Of a DNA stretch of 64,000 nt, positions 9,353 through 18,332 are shown one piece after another. Position 1 is the stretch's first letter. Every line of letters starts with the position of its first letter. The notes under the pieces were generated by a model. The model did no database searches. It saw only the letters and a program-made list of their open reading frames with translations, and was not told where the DNA came from. The stretch is from Vibrio gangliei (lineage in GTDB: Bacteria; Pseudomonadota; Gammaproteobacteria; Enterobacterales; Vibrionaceae). A program made the position numbers and the translations under genes. The stretch is taken from assembly GCF_026001925.1 (NCBI RefSeq), contig NZ_AP021869.1, positions 434,001 to 498,000 on the forward strand. The letters run 5' to 3'.

Positions 9353-10640
9353 CGTTGTCTTGCTCTTGTTGATTGAGATTTTCTACATAAGCACTGGCTC
9401 GGATCTCTTGTAACCAAGCTGAGGCTTCTTCATTAAATTTACGTTTAAACAGAATTTGATAAGCACGGTTTTTCATTGCAGAGTCGGTGCGATCCACCGT
9501 GCGTCGTTCCAATACTTTAACGATATGCCAGCCATGAACGGTTTTAAATGGTTCACTTATTTGACCAACTGGAAGCGTTTCAACTTGGTGTTTAAATTCT
9601 GGCACATAAGAGTCAGGTGTTTGGAACCCTAAGATACCATCTGCGACAGCGGAACCCGTATCTTGACTGTATTGTTGAGCCAATTCGCCAAAGGTACGCT
9701 TGCCTGACTGGATTTCATCAATAAAGCCATTCAGTTCTTCTTTGGCCCCTTCATCACTTAAGATGATAGAAGGTTTAATTAAGATGTGCTGCGCGTTGAC
9801 CTCGGTCACGGCGACCGTTTGTAGACCTTTGACATCATCAATTTTCATGATGTGGAAACCGACACCACTGCGGAATGGTCCAATGATTGCGCCTTTGCCT
9901 TGAGTGGTAATTTGATCCGCAAAAATCGTTGGCATTTCTTCTTTACGCATCCAACCCCAATCGCCACCTTGTAGTGCTTTAGGGCCTTTTGAGTAGGTGT
10001 AAGCTAAGGTCGAGAAGTCTTCGCCATTATTTAAACGTTCGATAAGTTGTTGAGCTTCTCGTTCTGTCGCGTCTTTATCATCGCCAAAACGAAGCTGAAT
10101 TTGTGAAACTTTATATTCTACATTTTGGGTAGTCTGTTCAGCCATCATGCTGGCTAAGGTTTCCACTTCCGACGGAGAGATATTCACACGGCGACGTACT
10201 TGGGCGTTACGAGCTTCACTTACCGCCATTTCTTTGCGAATTTGTTCGCGGAATACCGGGTAAGTGATCCCTTGCTGTTGCAATTCGGCGCGCATTTGAT
10301 CAACGGTTTGTTGGTTATCTTTTGCAATGCCTTCAATGGCTTGGTCAAGTCGTTGGTCATCGATTTGAATGCCCATTCGTTTGGCTTCTTGCAATTGAAT
10401 TTCGTCTAAAACCAATTTCTCGATGACTTGTTCTTTTAATGTGTCGAGATCCGGCAGAGTTTGGTTCTTTTCTCTAGCATTGGCTTGTACCGTTTTTAAT
10501 GCGGTATTGACATCGCTTTGTAGAATAACGCCGTCATTGACGATGGCGACAACGTGATCCATTGCCTGAGGCGCAGCAACAGACGCAGAGGCTGTAAACA
10601 GGCTCATTATTCCAATGAATGCGGGAATCCATGTCTTCAT
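9345..10640 (-). CDS. surA: Periplasmic chaperone and peptidyl-prolyl isomerase SurA
   Basis: SurA escorts unfolded outer-membrane proteins, including LptD encoded just upstream, through the periplasm to the BAM complex. From ATG at 10640 the product has 431 residues (E. coli 428). It starts with a signal peptide ([23 protein letters not shown]), then the N-terminal chaperone domain, and two parvulin domains centred at about 180-275 (IQLRFGDD...[14 protein letters not shown]) and 290-385 (AQHILIKPS...[11 protein letters not shown]). An upstream in-frame start at 10718 would bury the signal peptide behind 26 residues and is rejected. It follows lptD by 87 bases. Confidence 0.96.
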   Translation of the reverse strand: MKTWIPAFIGIMSLFTASASVAAPQAMDHVVAIVNDGVILQSDVNTALKTVQANAREKNQTLPDLDTLKEQVIEKLVLDEIQLQEAKRMGIQIDDQRLDQAIEGIAKDNQQTVDQMRAELQQQGITYPVFREQIRKEMAVSEARNAQVRRRVNISPSEVETLASMMAEQTTQNVEYKVSQIQLRFGDDKDATEREAQQLIERLNNGEDFSTLAYTYSKGPKALQGGDWGWMRKEEMPTIFADQITTQGKGAIIGPFRSGVGFHIMKIDDVKGLQTVAVTEVNAQHILIKPSIILSDEGAKEELNGFIDEIQSGKRTFGELAQQYSQDTGSAVADGILGFQTPDSYVPEFKHQVETLPVGQISEPFKTVHGWHIVKVLERRTVDRTDSAMKNRAYQILFKRKFNEEASAWLQEIRASAYVENLNQQEQDNDE

Positions 10641-10727
10641 TTCAGGTATCCAATTAGTACAACAAAATAAATGAGAAGCATCAGCAGAGATATTATCATG
10701 GCCTGCTGATGGCTTCATTAATCACAA

Positions 10728-13031
10728 TTAATCGGCTAAGGCGAATGGGCGTCCATAACTTAGAGCGTTACTGCCGTCGCTGTAATCAACGCCTGCACTT
10801 TGGCCTAGACCTTTAATGCCTATGTTGAGGCTGACTTTGGACTCATAGTCTGCGCCAGGCTCTGGGTAAATATCGGCGACATTACCCGAATTGACGATAT
10901 GACGAGTAAAGGTTAAACCTAAGAACCAACAGTCATCGTTATAAGTGACACCGACTAACCCTTCAAGCATTTGATCTTCGGTTAAATCGTAAAAATAACT
11001 TCCTCGAACATCCCAACGCTGAGCAACTTTGAAGCCTGTTAGGAAACCTGCTTGAGAAATACCATCACGGGTGTAAGTATTCAGTCGGCTTTCACTTAGC
11101 CCGGATGCATTATCGAGAATGTAACCTTTATCAACATAGCGATAATTTAATTGGGTATAGCCACCACCAGGCAATTTATACTCAATGGTGCTGTTTGCAA
11201 CCTGTAACGTTGAGACGTTACTGTCATATTGCACACCACCTTTAAATAGCCATTCATCACTGATATTCCATTCATTCTCAAGGGCCCAAGCTGATAAGTT
11301 TGCATCGCTGCCATTTGGGTTAATGTAATAGATTTGTCCAAGTGATAAGTTAAAGCGCTCTTTGTAGTTTTCATCATAAAAACGAGAAGTTGCACCATAG
11401 CTCAGTTGGTTCGTTGCCGCGATGTAGTCGACACTACTGTATTGTGTATCACGGAATAGGCCGTAGTAGTCATTTTGCAATAGCGTAGTGTCATAGGCGT
11501 CATAGATATCGCTTTGATTCACTTCAGGAATGTACAAATACTGCAAACGTGGCTCTAAGGTTTGAGTGTAGCCACCTAGCCATTTTTGGCTATTGTCGAG
11601 AAATAGTGAACCACTAATACGATACTCTGGAACCGTACGGCTGGCATTTTCTTCTAAATCCGAATTTGCTGCCTGACCACTTTTCAGATCTTGATCGTAG
11701 TAGGTGTACATCAATTTTGCTTCGGTAGTGAGTTGTCCCCACGGCGCATAAAATGGCACCAAAACCCCAGGTTCTAAATGAACACGAGTGGCATCAGGAA
11801 GATCTTTATCATCAGTTTCAAAACGACTGATATGGCTGTTCCATTGGACATCGATGTGCGGAAGTACGTTTGCCCGATTATATTCAAATTGCAGCTGAGG
11901 CATTAAGCGGTAGGGCTGGGATGTACCTAGAACTTGGAAATCACGGACTTTTAAAGTGGTACTTGTGAGATTCGTTCGGTAGGCCACTTCTCCTTCTTGT
12001 AACAACTGACCATCTTCACGGTTACCAATGTTGGAATCGAGATCCTCAAAATAGTCGTTATCACTGACACGCGAGTAATCTACAGAGAATTTCCAGTTGC
12101 GTTGGTAGATACCATCATGATTAAAGTTCACCCCCCAACGAGAGCCTTTTTCACTGTACAAATCATCGTGATGTAGATATTCCACATTCACTTCACCACG
12201 TCCAAAACCATCGGTGAGATAACGGAATTCATTATCAAACTGCACGCCACGCTCTTGCATGTAGTTTAGTGTGGTTGTGAGGTCGTATTGTGGTGCTAAG
12301 TTAAAGTAGATTGGAACATTAATTTCCAAACCATTTTTAGTGTCATAACCACCTGATGGATAAAGGAAACCTGTTTTACGTTTATCACCAATTGGCACTG
12401 TGATGTAGGGCCAGTAAAATACCGGTACATCTAAAATTTCAAAACGAGTGTTATAGAACGTGGCTTCTTCTTCATCGTTGTCGATGTCAATATCAGTGGC
12501 TTTTACGCGCCATGATTTGTTGCCTTCTGGGCAAGTGGTCAAAGAGCCATCTTCCATGGTGTAGATGCTTTGGCCATCTTTTAAGATATAAGTGGCTTCA
12601 CCGCGAGCTGGTTGGCACAACAATTTGTATTGCGTATCGTGCAATTCAACGCGTTCACCTTTTAAATCCGATTTGACTTTATTGGAGTTGGACTTGATTT
12701 GTCCATCGTTCATCGTCACATTACCATCAGCGACAATAGAATTATCCCCTTGATTAATGGTGACTTGATCGGCGGTGATTTTTTTGTGCCCTTGCGTGAT
12801 CACAACATCGCCTTGATATACGGCTTGGTTTTGACCTTCGGTATGAATGCTATCGGCTTCGACATTCACGGTTTGTTGAGCAGGATCAGGCGCGTCTTTT
12901 TCAGGCGCAATACATTGATCTACTGGGACGATTTCCGGCACACTGTCGCTACTGCTGTCAGCGGCGAAAGCAGTAGGTAAGAAGGCAGCACTTATAAGCG
13001 TGGCGAGAAAAGTGCGAGAAATTGGTAGCAT
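10728..13031 (-). CDS. lptD: LPS-assembly outer-membrane protein LptD
   Basis: LptD forms, with the lipoprotein LptE, the outer-membrane translocon that inserts lipopolysaccharide in the outer leaflet. The 767-residue product (E. coli 784) has a signal peptide ending AFA at about 23 and a periplasmic beta-jellyroll of OstA type (QAVYQGDVVITQGHKKITAD). A long beta-barrel rich in aromatic strands follows. Cysteines at VDQC (C40), LLCQ, TTCPEG and DDCW fit disulfide linkage between the N- and C-terminal regions, although the tandem CC of E. coli is a single Cys here. The start at 13031 is chosen because it begins the signal peptide; an upstream start at 13091 would add 20 polar residues. Confidence 0.96.
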   Translation of the reverse strand: MLPISRTFLATLISAAFLPTAFAADSSSDSVPEIVPVDQCIAPEKDAPDPAQQTVNVEADSIHTEGQNQAVYQGDVVITQGHKKITADQVTINQGDNSIVADGNVTMNDGQIKSNSNKVKSDLKGERVELHDTQYKLLCQPARGEATYILKDGQSIYTMEDGSLTTCPEGNKSWRVKATDIDIDNDEEEATFYNTRFEILDVPVFYWPYITVPIGDKRKTGFLYPSGGYDTKNGLEINVPIYFNLAPQYDLTTTLNYMQERGVQFDNEFRYLTDGFGRGEVNVEYLHHDDLYSEKGSRWGVNFNHDGIYQRNWKFSVDYSRVSDNDYFEDLDSNIGNREDGQLLQEGEVAYRTNLTSTTLKVRDFQVLGTSQPYRLMPQLQFEYNRANVLPHIDVQWNSHISRFETDDKDLPDATRVHLEPGVLVPFYAPWGQLTTEAKLMYTYYDQDLKSGQAANSDLEENASRTVPEYRISGSLFLDNSQKWLGGYTQTLEPRLQYLYIPEVNQSDIYDAYDTTLLQNDYYGLFRDTQYSSVDYIAATNQLSYGATSRFYDENYKERFNLSLGQIYYINPNGSDANLSAWALENEWNISDEWLFKGGVQYDSNVSTLQVANSTIEYKLPGGGYTQLNYRYVDKGYILDNASGLSESRLNTYTRDGISQAGFLTGFKVAQRWDVRGSYFYDLTEDQMLEGLVGVTYNDDCWFLGLTFTRHIVNSGNVADIYPEPGADYESKVSLNIGIKGLGQSAGVDYSDGSNALSYGRPFALAD

Positions 13032-13142
13032 GAAATAAAATGGTCCTGTGAAACTTTTAGTGTGATTGTTATTTTTAAAATGTGTATTCAATACCCTTGT
13101 GCATTAACCAAGGTTATTTACAGAAATAAGACGAAATATACA

Positions 13143-13169
13143 CAGATTTCTATATCATATAAGAATCTG
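13143..13169. promoter_or_regulatory. Imperfect dyad in the lptD-djlA divergent promoter region
   Basis: Arms 13143-13153 and 13159-13169 pair at 9 of 11 positions around a 5-base centre. It lies 112 bases before lptD and 69 before djlA, so it could be an operator for either. The binding protein is unknown. Confidence 0.3.
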
Positions 13170-13238
13170 GCGAGAATCGACACTATACAGACAATAGTTA
13201 ACAATAAAAATTCATAGTTTGGGATTTGGAATCAATAT

Positions 13239-14084
13239 ATGTTAGGTAAATTACTGGGGATTTTGTTTGGCTCGATGATAGGGAATATTCCCGGAGCAAT
13301 CATAGGTTGTTTTATCGGTCATCAATTTGATAAAGCAAGACGTAGCCAACAAGGGTTCCAATCCGCCTTTGGTTCAGGCCCTTCTCAAGCCGAGCGCCAA
13401 ACGGAGTTTTTTCAAGCCGCTTATGCCGTGATGGGGCATGTGGCAAAAGCGAAAGGTCAGGTGACCAAAGAAGAAATTCAATTAGCGACCGTTATGATGG
13501 ATCGCATGAATTTAACCGGTGATCAAAAGCGCATCGCTCAAGATGCTTTCCGTCAAGGTAAAGAGTCGGATTTTCCACTGGAAGAAACGCTACGCCGAGT
13601 TCGCTTTTCCGCTGGACGTCGACGTGATTTGTTACAGTTTTTCTTAGAGTTACAAATATCTGCGGCATTTGCGGACGGTTCACTGCATCCAAGTGAAGTG
13701 AATGTGTTGCAAGTGGTGGCAGCGGAGTTGGGCTTTACTGCTCAATATTTACAGCAACGTTTACGTATGCAAGAAGCGGCATTTCGTTTCCAGCAAGGTG
13801 GCGGTTTTGGTGGCTATCAGCATCAAGGTCAACAGCAATCAGGTGGTCAATGGCAGCAAGGGCCAACTCGCTCTCAATTGGATGATGCGTATGAGTTGCT
13901 GGGGGTGGATAAAAGCGCCGATGCCAAAACCATCAAGCGTGCTCACCGCAAATTAATGAATGAACACCACCCAGATAAGCTAGTAGCGAAAGGCTTACCG
14001 CCTGAAATGATGGAAGTGGCGAAGCAAAAAGCGCAAGAAATTCAATCGGCTTACGATTTAATTAAGAAAGATAAAGGTTTCTAA
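13239..14084 (+). CDS. djlA: Membrane-anchored DnaJ-like co-chaperone DjlA
   Basis: DjlA is an inner-membrane J-domain protein that stimulates DnaK ATPase and affects envelope stress signalling. The 281-residue product (E. coli 271) begins with a glycine-rich membrane segment (LLGILFGSMIGNIPGAIIGCFIG). A TerB-like central domain follows (about 55-175), then a Gly/Gln-rich linker, and the C-terminal J domain with its HPD at EHHPDKL. It is divergent from lptD, as in other gammaproteobacteria, and is followed by a clear terminator. Confidence 0.95.
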   Translation: MLGKLLGILFGSMIGNIPGAIIGCFIGHQFDKARRSQQGFQSAFGSGPSQAERQTEFFQAAYAVMGHVAKAKGQVTKEEIQLATVMMDRMNLTGDQKRIAQDAFRQGKESDFPLEETLRRVRFSAGRRRDLLQFFLELQISAAFADGSLHPSEVNVLQVVAAELGFTAQYLQQRLRMQEAAFRFQQGGGFGGYQHQGQQQSGGQWQQGPTRSQLDDAYELLGVDKSADAKTIKRAHRKLMNEHHPDKLVAKGLPPEMMEVAKQKAQEIQSAYDLIKKDKGF

Positions 14085-14120
14085 CTCGGGACATTTATCC
14101 TTGTTGATGCAACATTTTTG

Positions 14121-14157
14121 AAAACGCTTCCTTGTGAGAACAAAGAAGCGTTTTTTT
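14121..14157 (+). terminator. Terminator after djlA
   Basis: A stem of about 10 bp (AAAACGCTTC with GAAGCG plus T's) is followed by a run of seven T's. It closes the djlA unit and, since the next gene comes from the opposite strand, may also act on that side. Confidence 0.85.
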
Positions 14158-14230
14158 ATGTTGTGAGGATTAGCGCGAGTTTATCTTTTGCGGGTAAATT
14201 GGGCTCGAGATAAACTCACTTGAGTAACAA

Positions 14231-15949
14231 TTATGAATAGGGCTGATGAATAGATAATTGATAGCGTCTAATTTTTTCTGGCGCTTGGCAGGTATCTAAC
14301 ATGGCAGAAGCATCAAGTAAGATCCATTCACGACGATGGGCTTCACCTAACGATTGCGCCTTGCTAGCATCAAAGCACACCATATCCTCACTTTTTTCCG
14401 TCATGATGTAGCGGTTCGGTTTTTCTTTTAACCATAACCAAGCATTGCGATCTTGCTCTTGCTTATCATCCAAGTAACTAAAATGCGTGAGTGATATGGG
14501 GGAAAACAACAAGAACTGTTCTTTAAAGCGGGTTAATCCAAGCTCGCCTTGTGGGCCTATTTTTTGCTGCACTTTCAGCATCATGTCTTTAGCGGGTGTG
14601 CGAATTGGATTAAGCAATTGATAACCTGCCACACTGTACCAAATCCAAGTCAATGATAGAGCGACCGCAAAAGTACATAACGCGGAGCGTTTAAAGCCTC
14701 GATATAAACAAACAACCCAAATTAACGCTGCCACCACAAAGAAAGCCACGTAAGGATGAGGGTTGCCTTCTAAATGCTTGGTAATGACAGGCATATCAAA
14801 CCAGGTCATGCCAGCTGCGACCAATAATACCAAACCAATCAAGGCTGTTAATCCTTTTAGGAACAAGTTAAAGCCCTTGTGCCAGGAATGATTAGCTAAA
14901 AAGTGACCAGCAATTAAGGCTAACATTGGTAGCGCAGGCAAGATATAGACGCCACGCTTACCAGGACTAAAGCTAAAGAACACGACGGTTAATACAATCC
15001 AACAGAGTAGGCTGAACAGAACCGGAGATTGGCGTAACTGCTGCCAGAATTTCTTATGAAAAAAGGTGAAATAAAGTGGAAACCACATTGCTGGGATCAC
15101 GCTCACCACAAAGTAGTACCATGGCTTAATATGGCCCCAAGAGTTGGCGTAACGTTCTCCAGTTTGCTTGTATAAAATATTGTTTTTATAGGCAATAAAG
15201 TCAGGGTTATGACTGGACTCAGCAATCGTGAGCATCGGAACTAACCAGCAGGCCACGACGGCTAACATGGCAATAGGACCAAGTAACAATTTCCAAGACA
15301 CTTGTGATTCAAATTTGTGTTTACCAGTAAAGTGCAAATACAGAATAGGGATCAGCAGTAAGGCAGGAAGAAATCCAACACCTTTAGTAATAATACCTAG
15401 CCCCATGAACGCCCAAGCTACGCAGTACCAAGTCCAACTGGCTTTGACAAAGAAGTGTCGCAGTAGACCGTACATGGCTATGGTGATCCAAGCCGCTACC
15501 ATGGCATCAATTTGTGCCGCTTTCGCTTGAATAATAAATTGCGGCGCGATCAGTAGCATAAGGCCGACATTGCGTGCCGTTTTGACATTCCATAGCTTGG
15601 CCGAAATATCGTAACAACAGACTAAAGCGATTAAGCTCACAATCGCATTGGGTAGCATGAAGGTGGCTTTTAAACTCCCCGTAAGCCAATAAAAGGCTGC
15701 CATCGACCACATAAACACCGGTGGTTTGTCTGGGTAAAGCTCCCCACCTCGCATAGGGAAGAACCAATTTCCTGTTTGTACCATTTCTCGGGCGACCTCG
15801 ACAAAACGAGGTTCATCGGCTGGCCACGGATCGCGTAAGCCCACACCGGCAAAGATAATGACGGCAGCAATGATCAGCAAAAAAAACAGAGTTTGGTAGT
15901 AATCTTCATTTTGCCATGCCAGTTTGCATTTTGTTGGTAGAGAGGTCAT
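14231..15949 (-). CDS. ArnT-like polyprenyl-phosphate glycosyltransferase (GT83/PMT family)
   Basis: This is a 572-residue polytopic inner-membrane glycosyltransferase of the ArnT/PMT type, which moves a sugar from an undecaprenyl-phosphate donor onto a periplasmic acceptor such as lipid A. The first periplasmic loop carries the family signature: DEPRFVEVAREM and YPDKPPVFMW (Asp/Glu-Arg plus PDKPP). It has about 11 hydrophobic segments and a periplasmic C-terminal domain. It overlaps the preceding VTT gene by 4 bases (ATGA) and closes an operon with a dolichol-phosphate-mannose-synthase-like GT2. None of the other genes of L-Ara4N synthesis are present, so the sugar and acceptor are unknown and I give no gene symbol. 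Confidence 0.85.
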   Translation of the reverse strand: MTSLPTKCKLAWQNEDYYQTLFFLLIIAAVIIFAGVGLRDPWPADEPRFVEVAREMVQTGNWFFPMRGGELYPDKPPVFMWSMAAFYWLTGSLKATFMLPNAIVSLIALVCCYDISAKLWNVKTARNVGLMLLIAPQFIIQAKAAQIDAMVAAWITIAMYGLLRHFFVKASWTWYCVAWAFMGLGIITKGVGFLPALLLIPILYLHFTGKHKFESQVSWKLLLGPIAMLAVVACWLVPMLTIAESSHNPDFIAYKNNILYKQTGERYANSWGHIKPWYYFVVSVIPAMWFPLYFTFFHKKFWQQLRQSPVLFSLLCWIVLTVVFFSFSPGKRGVYILPALPMLALIAGHFLANHSWHKGFNLFLKGLTALIGLVLLVAAGMTWFDMPVITKHLEGNPHPYVAFFVVAALIWVVCLYRGFKRSALCTFAVALSLTWIWYSVAGYQLLNPIRTPAKDMMLKVQQKIGPQGELGLTRFKEQFLLFSPISLTHFSYLDDKQEQDRNAWLWLKEKPNRYIMTEKSEDMVCFDASKAQSLGEAHRREWILLDASAMLDTCQAPEKIRRYQLSIHQPYS

Positions 15950-16650
15950 AGAGCGCTTCCCATATTGGCGTCTTTTTCTAAGTTGACATCGTTGTCCTGA
16001 CTCAACAGTTCAACGCGTTGCTTAATGTGATCGCGATAGATCCAACCGGTTAATAGCGTACTAATAACAGCAAGTGCGATACTAAGATAAATCATGGTGT
16101 TACTTAAGGTATTAATGCCTGTCCCCATGAGTACAAATATTAAGGTTTGTGGTAAATAGCCCAGTAAGCTGGCGGAAAAGAATGCACAAACTGGTACACG
16201 CACACTACCAGAAAGAACATTGGTCGCGACGTTGTTGCCGATAGGGAAGAGTCGTAGCAATAAAATTTTATAAAACGGCTTATGGCTTGCGAATTGATTG
16301 AATTGGCACATTCTTTTAGGAAAGCGTCGGAATAACACGCTCCCCAATAAAAAGCGAGCGACAAGATAATTTAGTGAAGCAGCAATCAAACAAGCGACAA
16401 TGGCAAGTGTCGTGCCCAAGTAAAAATGGTAGATATAACCAAAGACCAAAGCGATCACTTGTTTAGGGCCACTTAAGGCAAGGAAAACAATACTGGATAG
16501 CAAAATGATCAGATTCCCCTTCAGGCCATTGTGCTGAATGTAGTGTAATAACCAGTTTTTATCCGTCAGATGGGTCATGACCGGGCTATCAAGTTGACTC
16601 GCGAGCAATAAGCCAATGGCCACCAAACAGGCCAATTTTAACCATTTCAT
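15946..16650 (-). CDS. TVP38/TMEM64 (VTT-domain) membrane protein
   Basis: A 234-residue inner-membrane protein of the VTT/DedA-like superfamily (PF09335). It has an N-terminal helix, then about five hydrophobic segments, with the family core SGPKQVIALVFGYIYHF and RLFPIGNNVATNVLSG. Proteins of this fold include scramblases and flippases that recycle polyprenyl phosphates, so a supporting role in carrier-lipid turnover for its two glycosyltransferase neighbours is plausible but inferred. It starts 3 bases after the GT2 gene and ends overlapping the ArnT-like gene. Confidence 0.8.
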   Translation of the reverse strand: MKWLKLACLVAIGLLLASQLDSPVMTHLTDKNWLLHYIQHNGLKGNLIILLSSIVFLALSGPKQVIALVFGYIYHFYLGTTLAIVACLIAASLNYLVARFLLGSVLFRRFPKRMCQFNQFASHKPFYKILLLRLFPIGNNVATNVLSGSVRVPVCAFFSASLLGYLPQTLIFVLMGTGINTLSNTMIYLSIALAVISTLLTGWIYRDHIKQRVELLSQDNDVNLEKDANMGSAL

Positions 16651-16653
16651 TGT

Positions 16654-17400
16654 TTATGCATCTTTGTTGTCATAGGTGGAATTAATGGTTTTGACGACTG
16701 GGCGTTTGGTGCGTTTTTGCAACCAAATGACCCCAAATATATCGACAATCCCAACCCAAGCTCGGTTCCATGCATTGTAATTTGATGTACCCACTTCGCG
16801 ATCGCGATGCTTGACTTGATGAATCACAATGTCCCCACCAATCGTCTTGATCAAAGCCGGCAGGAAACGATGCATGTGGTCAAAGTACGGCAGTTGTAGA
16901 TAGGTGGCCTTAGGGATGATTTTTAGTCCACAACCTGAGTCTGGCACGCCATCACCGAGTAGAGCATGACGAATTTTGTTCGCGACTTTTGATTGAAAAC
17001 GGATCCAAGCGGTGTCTTGGCGTTTGGCGCGAAAGCCCGCAATACAAAAATGAGGATTCGATACTTGAGCGGCCGCTTCTAACATACTCGGCATGTCGGA
17101 TGGATCGTTTTGACCATCGGCATCCGAAGTAATAATCCATTCGCCTTTCGCGTGTTTTACCGCCGTTAAGACCGCGGTGCTTTGTCCGTAACTTTTTCCA
17201 TGGCTAATCACTTGTAAATCACAGCCACATTCGTTTGCGGTATAAATCGCTTCTTGTACCGTTTGATCGGTGCTACCGTCATCGGTGATCACGATTTCAA
17301 CGTGTGGGTAGTCTTGCAGACTTGAATGTATTTCCTTGATTAATTTCCCTATATTTCCTTGTTCATTTTTAGCAGGGATGACGACTGAAATACTTGGCAT
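16654..17400 (-). CDS. Family 2 glycosyltransferase, polyprenyl-phosphate sugar synthase type
   Basis: The 248-residue enzyme resembles DPM1/ArnC-type GT2 proteins that load a sugar from a nucleotide donor onto polyprenyl phosphate. Motifs in order are VVIPAKNEQGNI, the nucleotide-binding ITDDGSTDQT, the metal-binding SDADGQNDP, and DSGCGLKI with HRFLPALI. It lacks the two long C-terminal membrane helices of ArnC and has at most one hydrophobic stretch (VGIVDIFGVIWL). It is the first gene of the operon that continues with the VTT protein and the ArnT-like transferase, and likely supplies the donor for the latter. Confidence 0.86.
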   Translation of the reverse strand: MPSISVVIPAKNEQGNIGKLIKEIHSSLQDYPHVEIVITDDGSTDQTVQEAIYTANECGCDLQVISHGKSYGQSTAVLTAVKHAKGEWIITSDADGQNDPSDMPSMLEAAAQVSNPHFCIAGFRAKRQDTAWIRFQSKVANKIRHALLGDGVPDSGCGLKIIPKATYLQLPYFDHMHRFLPALIKTIGGDIVIHQVKHRDREVGTSNYNAWNRAWVGIVDIFGVIWLQKRTKRPVVKTINSTYDNKDA

Positions 17401-17516
17401 ATGGCATTCTCGTGTTTATCAATGATTCAACCCGAATGAGATACTCTACGACGATTAAAGTTCAGAAAAATCATGAAATCAGGTTGTTAGGTAGGGTTGT
17501 TCACTGCCAAAGCGGC

Positions 17517-17696
17517 TAATACCAATCGTACTAATTATCTGCTCATCCTTGCTTGTTAAATGGCTCGATAACTTCGTTGTACTTTTCGTTTATAAAGAAG
17601 TTGATTGTAGAATAACTACTTATCGAAAATTTACGCCTTGTTCTCAGCCTTTTTCCTGCGCAATTTCTAACCATTTAATTAGTGTGATTGGTATAA
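17517..17696. repeat. MITE-like element with 19-bp imperfect inverted ends
   Basis: The ends 17519-17537 and 17676-17694 are inverted copies matching at 17 of 19 positions. The span is about 176 bp, has no coding capacity and is AT-rich. If the ends are drawn at TACCAATC...GATTGGTA, both sides are flanked by TAA, a possible 3-bp target duplication. It fills most of the 422-base gap between zntR and the GT2 operon. A solo right end occurs at 5694-5712. A transposase donor family is not identifiable from the window. Confidence 0.7.
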
Positions 17697-17822
17697 CAAG
17701 TAGTGTTGCCGCTAGTGAATCAAGTTAATAACGAGATTTTATAGTGGGAGGCTTAAGATTAGCTGAAGAAAGTCTGAAATTTTCAAAAATTTTCTATTGG
17801 TAAAATGGAGAGGATTAATCCG

Positions 17823-18257
17823 TTAACGGCGGTGTTTTTCCGGCTTTACATGTTCAATGTCACTTTCAAGTGCTTCTAAAATCGTGCATTGCTCGGCACT
17901 GCCTTTGCCGCCACAACAAGCCGAAGATAAGGTTTGTAATGAACGTTGAAACTGCTGTAGTTCAGCCAATTTTTGCTCAACATCGGCCAGCTTGGCATCG
18001 ACCACTTGCTTTACATCGGAGCAAGAATTACTGGCTTTATCCACTTCTATTTCTAGTAACTCTTTGATATCTGAGAGATTAAACCCTACCTTTTTGGCGC
18101 GAAGAATAAAGAGCAAGGCTTGTTTGTCTTGCTCGTTATATAATCGATAGCCAGATTCAGAACGTGAGGAAGGGGCTAGCAAGCCCGATTTTTCATAAAA
18201 CCGTAGCGTGTCATTGTTGATGCCACACAGTTTGGCAAGCTCTCCGATTTTGTACAT
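17823..18257 (-). CDS. zntR: MerR-family zinc-responsive regulator ZntR
   Basis: ZntR is a Zn(II)-sensing activator that untwists the promoter of the zinc exporter gene zntA. The 144-residue product (E. coli 141) has the MerR helix-turn-helix (MYKIGELAKLCGINNDTLRFY), a dimerisation helix, and the metal-loop cysteines at C79, C114, C115 and C124, the same positions as in E. coli ZntR. The start at 18257 (AGGGA about 8 bases upstream) is preferred to an in-frame start at 18302. zntA is not in this window. The gene lies just after the aryl polyene operon on the same strand, 75 bases downstream of apeR, and may be partly reached by read-through. Confidence 0.9.
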   Translation of the reverse strand: MYKIGELAKLCGINNDTLRFYEKSGLLAPSSRSESGYRLYNEQDKQALLFILRAKKVGFNLSDIKELLEIEVDKASNSCSDVKQVVDAKLADVEQKLAELQQFQRSLQTLSSACCGGKGSAEQCTILEALESDIEHVKPEKHRR

Positions 18258-18332
18258 ATTCTGTATCCCTAGTCGTTCTTTACCGCTCTTAACCGTGCCC
18301 ATCTTTGTATGATTAAGAACGTTTAGATCTTT

